Source: Pseudomonas sp. 6D_7.1_Bac1
GTDB lineage: Bacteria; Pseudomonadota; Gammaproteobacteria; Pseudomonadales; Pseudomonadaceae
Reading direction: 5' to 3'
DNA: 64,000 nt
Assembly: GCF_025465945.1 (NCBI RefSeq)
Contig: NZ_JANLNW010000034.1
Span: forward strand, 62,001 to 126,000
Shown here in pieces: positions 50,829 to 60,634 of this stretch. Position numbers and translations under genes: made by a program. The stretch's first letter is position 1. Every line of letters begins with the position of its first letter. The notes under the pieces were generated by a model that did no database searches, was not told the origin of the DNA, and was given only the letters and a program-made list of their open reading frames with translations.

Positions 50829-52367
50829 TCAGGCCGCTTCGATCTTGCTGCGGTTCTGCTCGACCTTGTTCAGGTACAGCTGCACGTTCTCTTGCTCGGC
50901 CTTGGTGGTGAACAAGCCCAGTTTGCTGCGGCGCCAAAGAATGTCGTGAGCGGTGGTTGCCCACTCTTCACTGCACAGGTAATCGACTTCACGGGTGTAG
51001 AGGCCGCCACCCAGGTGTTCGCCCATGTCGTTCAGGTTCTGTACGCCTTCGAGCATGCGCCAGGTGCGGCTGCCGTAGGTGCTGGCCCAGCGTCGGGAAA
51101 TTTCCGTCGGGACCCAGTCGAACTTGTCGCGAATCAACGCGCTCAAGGCTTGCGGCGTGGTCATGTCTTCGCCGCCCGGCAGGGTCGCCTGCGCGGTCCA
51201 GCTGGGCAAGATGCCCTTGAAGTACGGTGCCAGCTGCGCCATGGCCGATTCGGCCAGTTTACGGTAGGTGGTCAGCTTGCCACCGAACACCGACAGCAGT
51301 GGGGCTTCTTCAGTGCTGCCGGACAATGCCAGGGTGTAATCGCGGGTCACGGCCGAAGGATTGTCGGATTCGTCGTTGCACAGCGGACGAACACCGGAGT
51401 AAGTGTGCAGGATGTCGCTGCGGCTGACTTGTTTCTTGAAGTGCGCGTTGACCACGTTCAGCAAGTAATCGGTCTCGCCATCGGTGATCGCGACTTTCGC
51501 CGGGTCGCCAGTGTATTCGCGGTCGGTGGTACCGATCAGGGTGAATTGATTGAGGTACGGAATGGTGAACACGATGCGCTGGTCTTCGTTCTGCAAGATA
51601 TGCGCGTGTTCGCCTTCGTACAGCTTCGGCACGATAAGGTGGCTGCCCTGGATCAGGCGGATGCCGTAAGGCGATTCCATCTTCAGGTCATCGCGAATGA
51701 ACTTGGCGACCCATGGGCCGGCGGCATTCACCAGCGCCTTGGCGCGGATCGAGAACAGGCTGCCGTCGGCGCGTTCCAGGTTCAGTTCCCACAGGCCTTT
51801 GCTACGACGGGCGCTGACGCAACGGGTCTGGGTGTGAACGTGGGCGCCTTTTTCGCGGGCGGCCATGGCATTGAGCACCACCAGACGGGCGTCGTCGACC
51901 CAGCAGTCGGAGTATTCGAAGCCTTTGGTGATCTCGCTTTTCAGTGCGCTGTCGGCACCAAACTTCAGGCTTTTGGAGCCGGCGAGTTTTTCCCGCTTGC
52001 CGAGGTGGTCATAGAGGAACAGGCCGGCGCGGATCATCCACGCCGGACGCAGGTGCGGGCGGTGTGGCAGCACGAAACGCATCTGTTTGACGATATGCGG
52101 GGCCTTGGCCAACAGCACTTCACGCTCGGCCAGGGCTTCACGCACCAGACGGAACTCGTAATGTTCGAGGTAGCGCAGGCCGCCGTGGATCAGTTTACTG
52201 CTGGCGGACGAGGTGTGGCTGGCCAGATCGTCCTTTTCACAAAGGAACACCGAAAGACCGCGGCCGGCGGCATCCGCTGCAATCCCTACACCGTTGATCC
52301 CGCCGCCGATGACGGCGATATCGTAGACCTCGGCAAGAGGGGGCGTAGGCAAGGTTGAAGTGGGCAT
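50829..52367 (-). CDS. glpD: GlpD, aerobic glycerol-3-phosphate dehydrogenase
   Basis: 512 residues. The FAD-binding site is DIAVIGGGINGVGIAADAAG near the N-terminus. Family motifs follow: SSKLIHGGLRYLEHYEFRLV, ALVNAAGPWV, GSHLIVPKLY and SVFGGKLTTYRKLAE. It oxidises sn-glycerol 3-phosphate to dihydroxyacetone phosphate at the inner membrane and passes electrons to quinone. It follows glpR across a 292-bp gap with its own operator-like palindrome and a REP pair, and ends at a strong terminator. Confidence 0.96.
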   Translation of the reverse strand: MPTSTLPTPPLAEVYDIAVIGGGINGVGIAADAAGRGLSVFLCEKDDLASHTSSASSKLIHGGLRYLEHYEFRLVREALAEREVLLAKAPHIVKQMRFVLPHRPHLRPAWMIRAGLFLYDHLGKREKLAGSKSLKFGADSALKSEITKGFEYSDCWVDDARLVVLNAMAAREKGAHVHTQTRCVSARRSKGLWELNLERADGSLFSIRAKALVNAAGPWVAKFIRDDLKMESPYGIRLIQGSHLIVPKLYEGEHAHILQNEDQRIVFTIPYLNQFTLIGTTDREYTGDPAKVAITDGETDYLLNVVNAHFKKQVSRSDILHTYSGVRPLCNDESDNPSAVTRDYTLALSGSTEEAPLLSVFGGKLTTYRKLAESAMAQLAPYFKGILPSWTAQATLPGGEDMTTPQALSALIRDKFDWVPTEISRRWASTYGSRTWRMLEGVQNLNDMGEHLGGGLYTREVDYLCSEEWATTAHDILWRRSKLGLFTTKAEQENVQLYLNKVEQNRSKIEAA

Positions 52368-52399
52368 CGGCGGGCCTCGGTCATTCTTTTAATATTTGA

Positions 52400-52514
52400 T
52401 TTCGAACATTAATGTTCATTTGCGAAAATGGTAGCGCATTAAGCCGGGCACGACCAGTCGACTTCGATTGAAAATACTGATCAAAGGGAGGCGAAAGGAA
52501 AATTTTCGAACATT
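52400..52514. promoter_or_regulatory. Candidate GlpR operators upstream of glpD
   Basis: GAACATTAATGTTC (52404-52417) is a perfect palindrome within TTTCGAACATT. The 11-mer TTTCGAACATT recurs at 52504-52514, about 104 bases away. GAACAT/ATGTTC are the half-sites of the E. coli GlpR operator, and glpR is the adjacent gene. Two spaced sites would allow looping repression of glpD. Confidence 0.7.
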
Positions 52515-52560
52515 CAGACGCGCGATAGAGCGCAGGAGGTGTGTTGCGTAGACGATCGTC

Positions 52561-52624
52561 ATCGCGAGCAAGCTCGCTCCCACAGGATAGCGTGGACCCC
52601 TGTGGGAGCGAGCTTGCTCGCGAT
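52561..52624. repeat. Compact inverted REP pair
   Basis: ATCGCGAGCAAGCTCGCTCC at the left and its inverse TGTGGGAGCGAGCTTGCTCG at the right, facing outward to inward in the opposite order to the other pairs, with an inner spacer of only ~20 bp. Lies between glpR and the glpD control region. Confidence 0.88.
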
Positions 52625-52659
52625 TGCGTCGGTACAGACGCCGGCGTTCTCGAGGGGGG

Positions 52660-53415
52660 TTAAACCACTTCCAGCCGAATCTTGTGCTGACTCAGCAGTT
52701 GGGCCAATGCCGGCACCGGTGCCTGATCGGTTACCAGGCAGTCGATCAGGCTGATCGGCCCCAGGCGAACCATCGCGTTGCGGCCGAACTTGCTTGAGTC
52801 CGCCGCCAGCAATACTTGCCGGGCGTTGGCGATGATTGCCTGGGAGACCCGTACTTCCTGGTAGTCGAAGTCGAGCAGGCTGCCGTCTTCATCGATACCG
52901 CTGATGCCGACCAGCGCAAAGTCGACCTTGAACTGGTTGATAAAGTCGACACTGGCCTGACCGACCACGCCGCCATCACGGCGTACGTTGCCACCGGCCA
53001 GCAGGACTTCGAAGTCATCCTTGGCGCTGAGGATCGAGGCGACGTGCAGGTTGTTGGTGATCACCTTGAGCTGGCTGTGATTGAGCAGCGCCCGGGCGAT
53101 GGATTCGGTGGTGGTGCCGATATTGATGAACAGCGAGGCGTGATCGGGGATCTGTGCGGCGATGGCTTCGGCGATGCGTTGTTTCTCATCGCGCATCTGA
53201 TCGGCACGCATGGCGTAGGCGGTATTTTCGACACTTGAATCGTAAGCTGCGCCGCCGTGATAGCGACGCAGCAAATTCACTTCCGCCAATTGATTGATAT
53301 CGCGGCGGATGGTCTGCGGTGTAACGACGAACAGCTGAGCCATTTCCTCGATACTGACGTAACCGCGTTCGCGGACCAGTTCGAGGATTTGCTGCTGACG
53401 GGGAGGCAGATTCAT
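52660..53415 (-). CDS. glpR: GlpR, DeoR-family repressor of glycerol genes
   Basis: 251 residues. The N-terminal DeoR helix-turn-helix ([33 protein letters not shown]) is followed by the effector domain with [16 protein letters not shown] and [17 protein letters not shown]. GlpR is released from DNA by glycerol 3-phosphate. Its position between glpK and glpD is the standard Pseudomonas order. It is separated from glpK by 95 bp and could be co-transcribed with it. Confidence 0.94.
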   Translation of the reverse strand: MNLPPRQQQILELVRERGYVSIEEMAQLFVVTPQTIRRDINQLAEVNLLRRYHGGAAYDSSVENTAYAMRADQMRDEKQRIAEAIAAQIPDHASLFINIGTTTESIARALLNHSQLKVITNNLHVASILSAKDDFEVLLAGGNVRRDGGVVGQASVDFINQFKVDFALVGISGIDEDGSLLDFDYQEVRVSQAIIANARQVLLAADSSKFGRNAMVRLGPISLIDCLVTDQAPVPALAQLLSQHKIRLEVV

Positions 53416-53510
53416 GGGGCTTCCTTTGGGCTGCCGTGCAAAATTTGCCCATGATGCCGCAGGAATCTGCTCCCGACCAGTTACAACCAGATACGAGTCC
53501 GGCCGATGGC

Positions 53511-55061
<1,551 letters not shown>

Positions 55062-55093
55062 TCAATGGTGGGCAGGATCACGCGCCGCCGCTT

Positions 55094-55945
55094 TCAGGAA
55101 ATTCGTGCTTTGCCGTCAATGGCAGGTTCTGCATCCTTTGTAGCAGGTATGGCGATAGGCAGATGACGGGCAATCAGCCCGCGATAGGCCGCAGCGCCGA
55201 GGCAGGCACCCAGGATCGGTGCAAAGATCGGAATCAGGAAGTACGGGATATCACGTCCGCCAGTGAAGGAAATTTCACCCCAGCCAGCGAAGAAAGTCAT
55301 CAGTTTAGGGCCGAAGTCTCGTGCCGGGTTCATCGCAAAACCGGTCAGCGGGCCCATCGAGCTGCCAATGACGGCGATCAGCAGGCCGATCAACAGCGGT
55401 GCCAGTGGACCCTTTGGCAGGCCATTGTTGTCGTCGGTCAGGGACATGATCACGCCCATCAGGATGGCGGTGATGATCACCTCAACCAGAAACGCCTGAC
55501 CCGTCGACAGGGCAGGGTTCGGGAAGGTCGAGAACACCGAGGCCAGTTCGAGACTGGCTTTTGTGCCGCGAACCATCTGGTGAGTTTGTTCGAAATCGAA
55601 GAACAGATTGCTGTAAAGCGTGTAAACCAACAACGCTGCGCAGAAGGCGCCAGCGACCTGGGAGAAGATGTAGAACGGCAGTTTACGCTTCTCGAAATCG
55701 GCGAAAATGCTCAGCGCGATGCTGACGGCCGGGTTCAAGTGAGCGCCGGAAACACCCGCGGTCAGGTAGATCGCCATACTGACGCCGACCCCCCAGATGA
55801 TACTGATCTCCCATAGGCCAAAGCTGGCACCCGCGACTTTGAGCGCGGCAACACAACCAGTACCAAAAAAGATCAATAAGGCAGTACCCAGGAACTCGGC
55901 CATGCATTGGCTCGAGAGCGATGGTTGTCGTAATGCAGTTGTCAT
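55094..55945 (-). CDS. glpF: GlpF, glycerol uptake facilitator
   Basis: 283 residues from the ATG at 55945, which has AGGA 8 bases upstream; an in-frame ATG nine bases earlier is less well placed. It is an aquaglyceroporin with six spans and the two half-helix motifs GAHLNPAVSIAL and GFAMNPARDFGP, including the Asp after the second NPA that marks glycerol-conducting members. It is the first gene of the glp cluster. Confidence 0.95.
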   Translation of the reverse strand: MTTALRQPSLSSQCMAEFLGTALLIFFGTGCVAALKVAGASFGLWEISIIWGVGVSMAIYLTAGVSGAHLNPAVSIALSIFADFEKRKLPFYIFSQVAGAFCAALLVYTLYSNLFFDFEQTHQMVRGTKASLELASVFSTFPNPALSTGQAFLVEVIITAILMGVIMSLTDDNNGLPKGPLAPLLIGLLIAVIGSSMGPLTGFAMNPARDFGPKLMTFFAGWGEISFTGGRDIPYFLIPIFAPILGACLGAAAYRGLIARHLPIAIPATKDAEPAIDGKARIS

Positions 55946-55954
55946 TGGAAACAT

Positions 55955-56315
55955 CCTTTTTTGTTGTTGTTGGGCGCTTTATTCGAAAGGGTTCGAGCGC
56001 TATTTTCACCGAGGCAGGATCCCCATCCTGGTCTCGGCTTACTGCCGGGTGCTGCGTAGAAACTTTTGCACATTATTCAGATTCGAAAAAATATAGACAA
56101 GAAACACTGCTGTCAAAGGTCGAAAGTGAACCATTGGTCATATTTTAACTATTCGTCAGGTGAATGATCATTTGGGTGGCCTCGGGAAGCCGCTGGATTT
56201 TCTCCTGTGTTTGCCTGTCCTTAAGGGATTAGGGCCCGGTAATAGAGCCTTTTGCTCAGTGATGGCCTAGAATCCAGCGCAGTGTTTTTCTTCTATCGCC
56301 AGGCCTGGAGCTGCC
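55955..56315. promoter_or_regulatory. Divergent glpF/ybaK control region with TTCGAA half-sites
   Basis: The 361-bp gap contains TTCGAAAGGGTTCGAG at 55982-55997 and another TTCGAA at 56082-56087. They share the TTCGAA core with the glpD operator candidate, so GlpR control of glpF is plausible. The remainder, toward ybaK, shows nothing definite. Confidence 0.45.
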
Positions 56316-56786
56316 ATGACGCCCGCATTGGATCTGTTAAAAAAAGTTCGTGCCGAACATCGTGTGCACAGTTATGAACATGATCCGAAGGCAGCATCCT
56401 ACGGGTTGGAGGCCGCGGAAAAGCTTGGGCTGGATCCGGCACAGGTGTTCAAGACGTTGCTGGCGGCGAGTGAGAAGGGGGAATTGCTGGTGGCCGTGGT
56501 ACCGGTCGTCGGAAGCCTGGACTTGAAGGCGCTGGCTCAGGCCGCCGGGGTGAAAAAAGTCGAAATGGCTGATCCCGCCGCAGCGCAACGGGCGACCGGC
56601 TACTTGCTGGGCGGAATCAGTCCGTTGGGGCAGAAGAAGCGTTTACGCACGTTCATTGATAACAGCGCTCAGCCTTTTGCGAGCATTTACGTCAGCGCGG
56701 GCCGGCGTGGTCTTGAGGTCGAGTTGGCGGCGACGGTGCTGGCCGAGCACACCCAGGCCAAATTCGCCGATATCGGTCGGGTCTGA
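56316..56786 (+). CDS. ybaK: YbaK/EbsC-family Cys-tRNA(Pro) deacylase
   Basis: 156 residues. Family motifs: [40 protein letters not shown] and [20 protein letters not shown], where the Gly-rich GGISPLG loop and the Lys near residue 48 shape the active site. YbaK clears mischarged Cys-tRNA(Pro) in trans. A standalone gene, divergent from glpF. Confidence 0.92.
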   Translation: MTPALDLLKKVRAEHRVHSYEHDPKAASYGLEAAEKLGLDPAQVFKTLLAASEKGELLVAVVPVVGSLDLKALAQAAGVKKVEMADPAAAQRATGYLLGGISPLGQKKRLRTFIDNSAQPFASIYVSAGRRGLEVELAATVLAEHTQAKFADIGRV

Positions 56787-56883
56787 CTGCTGCGCTGTAT
56801 GGTGAAAATCGGCAGGCTCTGTCTCTGGTTGCCGTGCCGTGACTCATGCATGCTCGTCCTCACCTACAAGAAGGAGAGCATCC

Positions 56884-57666
56884 ATGCAGCTAGCGTTTCA
56901 TCAGGTCGATGCATTCAGCGACCGACCGTTCAGTGGCAACCCGGCAATGGTCTATCGGCTCGACGCCTGGCTCGCCGATGAGCTGATGCAAAAAATCGCC
57001 GCCGAACACAATCTCGCGGAAACCGCGTTTGTGGTGCGTGAGGCTCAAGGTTGGCATATCCGCTGGTTCACGCCGACCACCGAGGTGCCGTTGTGCGGTC
57101 ATGCAACGCTGGCCAGCGCTTATGTGTTGTTCGAAATCTATAAAGAACCGGTTGAACGCCTCGACTTCATCAGCAAATCCGGCCCTTTGAGTGTGAGTCG
57201 GGAAGGTGAACGGCTATGGCTGGACTTTCCGGCGATCGAGCCACGCGAAGTGGACGTGACCCTCGATGTGGAGCGGGCGCTGGGCGTGCGGGCGCTTGAT
57301 ATGCGGGGTTCCAACGAATTGTTCGTGGTGTTGGAGTCGGAGCAGGCGGTGCTCGATTGCCAGCCGGACATGGTCGCGCTGGCAAAGTTGCCCTGGCTTG
57401 GCGCAATCATCACGGCGCGCGGTACGCAGCATGATTTCGTCTCGCGCTACTTCGCACCGGCCATCGGTATCAACGAAGACCCGGTCACCGGCTCGACTCA
57501 TTGCATCCTGATCCCGTACTGGTCGCAGCGTCTGGGCAAATCAAGCCTGACGGCGTATCAGTGTTCGGCGCGGGGAGGGGAGTTGTTCTGCCGTCTGGAA
57601 GGGGATCGGGTGAAGATCGGCGGCAATGCGACGCTGGTGGCCAGCGGGACGTTGATGCTCGGTTGA
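56884..57666 (+). CDS. PhzF-family isomerase/epimerase-like protein
   Basis: 260 residues from the ATG at 56884, with AAGGAGAG 6 bases upstream; the longer frame from 56839 is not needed. The motifs are those of the PhzF fold: QVDAFSDRPFSGNPA at the start, NLAETAFV with the catalytic-position Glu, VPLCGHATLASAYV, and INEDPVTGSTHC. PhzF itself isomerises dihydrohydroxyanthranilate in phenazine synthesis, but no phenazine genes are nearby, so this is one of the many PhzF-like proteins of unknown substrate. Confidence 0.88.
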   Translation: MQLAFHQVDAFSDRPFSGNPAMVYRLDAWLADELMQKIAAEHNLAETAFVVREAQGWHIRWFTPTTEVPLCGHATLASAYVLFEIYKEPVERLDFISKSGPLSVSREGERLWLDFPAIEPREVDVTLDVERALGVRALDMRGSNELFVVLESEQAVLDCQPDMVALAKLPWLGAIITARGTQHDFVSRYFAPAIGINEDPVTGSTHCILIPYWSQRLGKSSLTAYQCSARGGELFCRLEGDRVKIGGNATLVASGTLMLG

Positions 57667-57677
57667 CGGAAACCTAC

Positions 57678-57766
57678 TGTGGGAGCGAGCCTGCTCGCGA
57701 TGGCTGCGCATCAGTTAACGATGATGTCGACTGATACTCTGCCATCGCGAGCAGGCTCGCTCCCAC
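57678..57766. repeat. REPIN, class TGTGGGAGCGAGCCTGCTCGCGA
   Basis: Two near-perfect inverted REPs around a core with GATGATGTCGACTGA, 89 bp, between the convergent PhzF-like and ABC ATPase genes. Confidence 0.93.
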
Positions 57767-57782
57767 ATTTAATCCGTGTTGG

Positions 57783-58892
57783 TCAGTTGGCGGTGCTGTA
57801 CCGACGAACCCCGGACTCTACCGCCGGAATGTGCGCTGCCGTGCTGCCGGATGCCTGGAACAGCACCAGGTGTTCGGCGGCCACGCGAATACCGACATTG
57901 GCGCCAACCAGATGATCGGCATGGCTCGGGAAGATCGATTCCAGTTGGCTGCCGGTCGGCAACTGCAAGCGATACAAGGTCGATGCGCCCAGAAAGGTCT
58001 TGCCGACGATCTGTGCCTTGAGCGGGCTGTCTGGCGCGTAAACGATGTCGTCCGGGCGCAGCAACACATCCACCGCGCTACCCGTTGGCCAGGTGTACGC
58101 GCGATTACCGCGCAGCACACCCAGTTCGGTCTGCACCGATTCCGGGGTCTGCAACTGACCGCGAATGAAGTAACCCTGGCCGATAAAACTCGCCACAAAC
58201 GGCGTCTGTGGTTCGTGATACAGGTTGTAAGGGGTGTCCCACTGCTCCAGCCGACCTTCCTTGAAGACACCGACCTGATCGCTGACGGCGAAGGCTTCTT
58301 CCTGGTCGTGAGTTACCAGAATCGCACTGGTGCCACGCGTCTTGAGGATGTCCCGGACTTCATGGCTGAGCTTGCGTCGTAATTCGCCATCGAGGTTGGA
58401 GAACGGTTCATCGAGCAACAGCAGCTGCGGTTCCGGTGCCAACGCCCGGGCCAGTGCAACCCGTTGTTGCTGACCGCCAGAGAGCTCATGGGGGAAGCGC
58501 TTGCCGAGGTTCTTCAGGTTGACCAGTTCAAGCATCTCTTCGCTGACCCGATCTTTCTGTGGATGCTTGCGAATGCCAAAGGCAATGTTCTCGGCCACAC
58601 TCAGGTGCGGGAACAGTGCGTAGTCCTGGAACACCATGCCGATCCGGCGTTTCTCCGGTGCGAGGGTAAAACCGGCGCTGGAGATGGTTTCACCAGCCAG
58701 CTGGATTTCCCCTTCGTGAACCGGTTCAAAGCCTGCAATCGCGCGCAGGGTGGTGGTCTTGCCGCAGCCGGACGAGCCGAGCAGACAGCCGATGTCACCG
58801 GCATTGAGGTGCAGGTTAAGGTTCTGGACGACCCGCTGGTCTTGATAGCCGCAGGCCAGATTGCGCAGGTTCAGCAGCAATGAATGACTCAT
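57783..58892 (-). CDS. Orphan ABC transporter ATPase (FbpC/PotA type)
   Basis: 369 residues. Walker [12 protein letters not shown], signature [18 protein letters not shown], Walker [13 protein letters not shown] and the switch His in [12 protein letters not shown]-terminal TOBE region (~240-350) contains [12 protein letters not shown]. This is the import-type ATPase of iron, polyamine or phosphonate transporters. No permease or binding protein is adjacent; instead its start overlaps the argF stop by 4 bases. As I recall, an ABC ATPase gene also neighbours argF in P. aeruginosa. Confidence 0.87.
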   Translation of the reverse strand: MSHSLLLNLRNLACGYQDQRVVQNLNLHLNAGDIGCLLGSSGCGKTTTLRAIAGFEPVHEGEIQLAGETISSAGFTLAPEKRRIGMVFQDYALFPHLSVAENIAFGIRKHPQKDRVSEEMLELVNLKNLGKRFPHELSGGQQQRVALARALAPEPQLLLLDEPFSNLDGELRRKLSHEVRDILKTRGTSAILVTHDQEEAFAVSDQVGVFKEGRLEQWDTPYNLYHEPQTPFVASFIGQGYFIRGQLQTPESVQTELGVLRGNRAYTWPTGSAVDVLLRPDDIVYAPDSPLKAQIVGKTFLGASTLYRLQLPTGSQLESIFPSHADHLVGANVGIRVAAEHLVLFQASGSTAAHIPAVESGVRRYSTAN

Positions 58893-59812
58893 GCGTGGTG
58901 ATACGCAGGCTCAACCAGAAATTCGAGCAGGGCTTTTTGCGCATGCAGACGGTTCTCGGCCTGATCCCAGGCGACCGAACGCGGGTCGTCGAGCAAATCG
59001 AGGCTGATTTCTTCTCCGCGGTGGGCGGGCAGGCAGTGCATGAACAGCACATCCTCTGCGGCCAGATCGAGCAAGGCACGATTGACCTGGAATGGCGCGA
59101 ACAGTTTGAGGCGCTTGGCGGTTTCTTCTTCCTGGCCCATAGAGGTCCAGACGTCGGTGCTGACCAGATGAGCGCCGCGTACCGCATCCCGAGGATCGCG
59201 GACGATGGTCACCCGATCGCCGGCCTTGGCCACGAACTCAGGGTTCGGCTCATAACCTTCAGGGCAGGCGATGCGCAGCTGGAAGTCGAACTGGATCGCC
59301 GCTTCTATATAGCTGTTGCACATGTTGTTGCCGTCGCCGATCCAGGCCACGGTCTTGCCCTGGATCGAACCGCGATGTTCGAGGAAGGTTTGCATGTCAG
59401 CCAGCAACTGGCACGGGTGCAGGTCATCGGACAGGCCGTTGATCACGGGCACGCGGGAGTTGGCGGCGAATTCGGTCAGGGTGCTGTGGGCAAAGGTACG
59501 GATCATCACCGCATCGAGCATGCTCGACATGACAATGGCGCAGTCGCCGATCGGCTCGCCACGACCCAATTGGGTGTCACGTGGCGACAGGAAGATCGCC
59601 TGGCCGCCGAGCTGGATCATGCCGGCTTCGAACGAAATACGGGTGCGGGTCGAGGACTTCTCGAAAATCATCCCGAGCACACGATTTTTCAACGGCTCGA
59701 ACAGTACACCGCGGTTACGCAGGTCTTTGAGCTCAATACCTCGACGGATCACGCTGACCAGCTCTTCGGGCGTGCAATCCATCAGGGAGAGAAAGTGCCT
59801 TGCGCTCATCAT
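58889..59812 (-). CDS. argF: ArgF, anabolic ornithine carbamoyltransferase
   Basis: 307 residues. Carbamoyl phosphate site [10 protein letters not shown], then GRGEPIGD, the HPCQ loop ([15 protein letters not shown]), [12 protein letters not shown], the ornithine-binding [12 protein letters not shown] and the catalytic [12 protein letters not shown]. It makes citrulline from ornithine and carbamoyl phosphate in arginine synthesis. An ATG one codon in is possible. An ArgR-type site lies ~125 bases upstream. Confidence 0.95.
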   Translation of the reverse strand: MMSARHFLSLMDCTPEELVSVIRRGIELKDLRNRGVLFEPLKNRVLGMIFEKSSTRTRISFEAGMIQLGGQAIFLSPRDTQLGRGEPIGDCAIVMSSMLDAVMIRTFAHSTLTEFAANSRVPVINGLSDDLHPCQLLADMQTFLEHRGSIQGKTVAWIGDGNNMCNSYIEAAIQFDFQLRIACPEGYEPNPEFVAKAGDRVTIVRDPRDAVRGAHLVSTDVWTSMGQEEETAKRLKLFAPFQVNRALLDLAAEDVLFMHCLPAHRGEEISLDLLDDPRSVAWDQAENRLHAQKALLEFLVEPAYHHA

Positions 59813-60225
59813 TGACTACCTTTTTGCAACAGACCGCAGATACTCAAAGCCTTGTTTAACTGAAAAACGGGCGAGACCTGCGGCGAAAGCCGCACGGGGC
59901 GACGAAATAGGGGAAGGCGCGATCTTATAATTAAATGTCGCGTCTTACCAATAGGGCTACGGTTTTTAGGGGATTTCAGAGGGGCTACGGGAAAACCGCA
60001 GTAGCGCTTTTGAAGCCTGTTTCCTGACAGCAGCAACCTCTTTGTACACTGCACTCGCGAGCCATTGCAATCAATCGGGGCGGCTAAAGCACGGTATCGG
60101 TCGGTTTTTGACTCGTTGGCCAAGGCGTTTGCAGGCAGGATCCGGCAAGCCTTCGGGCTGAAACATTTCCTAATCGAAAGTGCTGGGTTATAAATAACTC
60201 ACGAGCAACGCAGGAAGCCTCTGGA
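59813..60225. promoter_or_regulatory. argF control region with ArgR-type box
   Basis: The 413-bp gap holds TGTCGCGTCTTACCAA at 59936-59951, an exact fit to the P. aeruginosa ArgR half-site TGTCGC-N8-AA. It abuts an AT-rich stretch (TTATAATTAAAT, 59926-59936 region) that could supply the argF -10. Nothing further was identified in the rest of the gap, which also serves the divergent 96-aa gene. Confidence 0.65.
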
Positions 60226-60516
60226 ATGGAATCTAAAGAACAGCAGTTGATGGAGTTGCTCGGCCTGACGGCGCGGTCCCTGACCCACCTGACCGCCTCT
60301 GTGACGTCGATGTCCTTCGAGTTGTTGCGTAGCGAAGATGAGGTGACCAAGGCCGCCGGTCGACGGATGATCGACCGTATGGCCACCATCAGTGCCGGGC
60401 TCGATGAACACTGGCGGCTGATCGGCGAGCTGACGGGTGTGCATGTCGCTCATGAGCAGATCGAAACCCTCCAGGAAATCCAGTTGCAGGCACCGCCCAG
60501 GCTTCCACAGGGCTGA
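60226..60516 (+). CDS. Small conserved-looking helical protein, unknown function
   Basis: 96 residues, predicted almost all helical (LTARSLTHLTASVTSMSFE, then GRRMIDRMATISAGLDEHW), with no signal peptide, membrane span or Cys. The codon use matches its neighbours. The start is supported by the AGGAAGCCTCTGGA upstream. It lies 119 bases before the molybdopterin oxidoreductase gene on the same strand. I do not recognise a family. Confidence 0.65.
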   Translation: MESKEQQLMELLGLTARSLTHLTASVTSMSFELLRSEDEVTKAAGRRMIDRMATISAGLDEHWRLIGELTGVHVAHEQIETLQEIQLQAPPRLPQG

Positions 60517-60634
60517 TATCGGCTGGCCTGATGGCCCTCGATTCACAAGACGAACGTCGCTGGCGCAGCGGTCAGTCACGGCCCATAGTTTTGTTCCCGC
60601 AACCTCACACGGGTTGCCCTGAATAGAACAGAGA

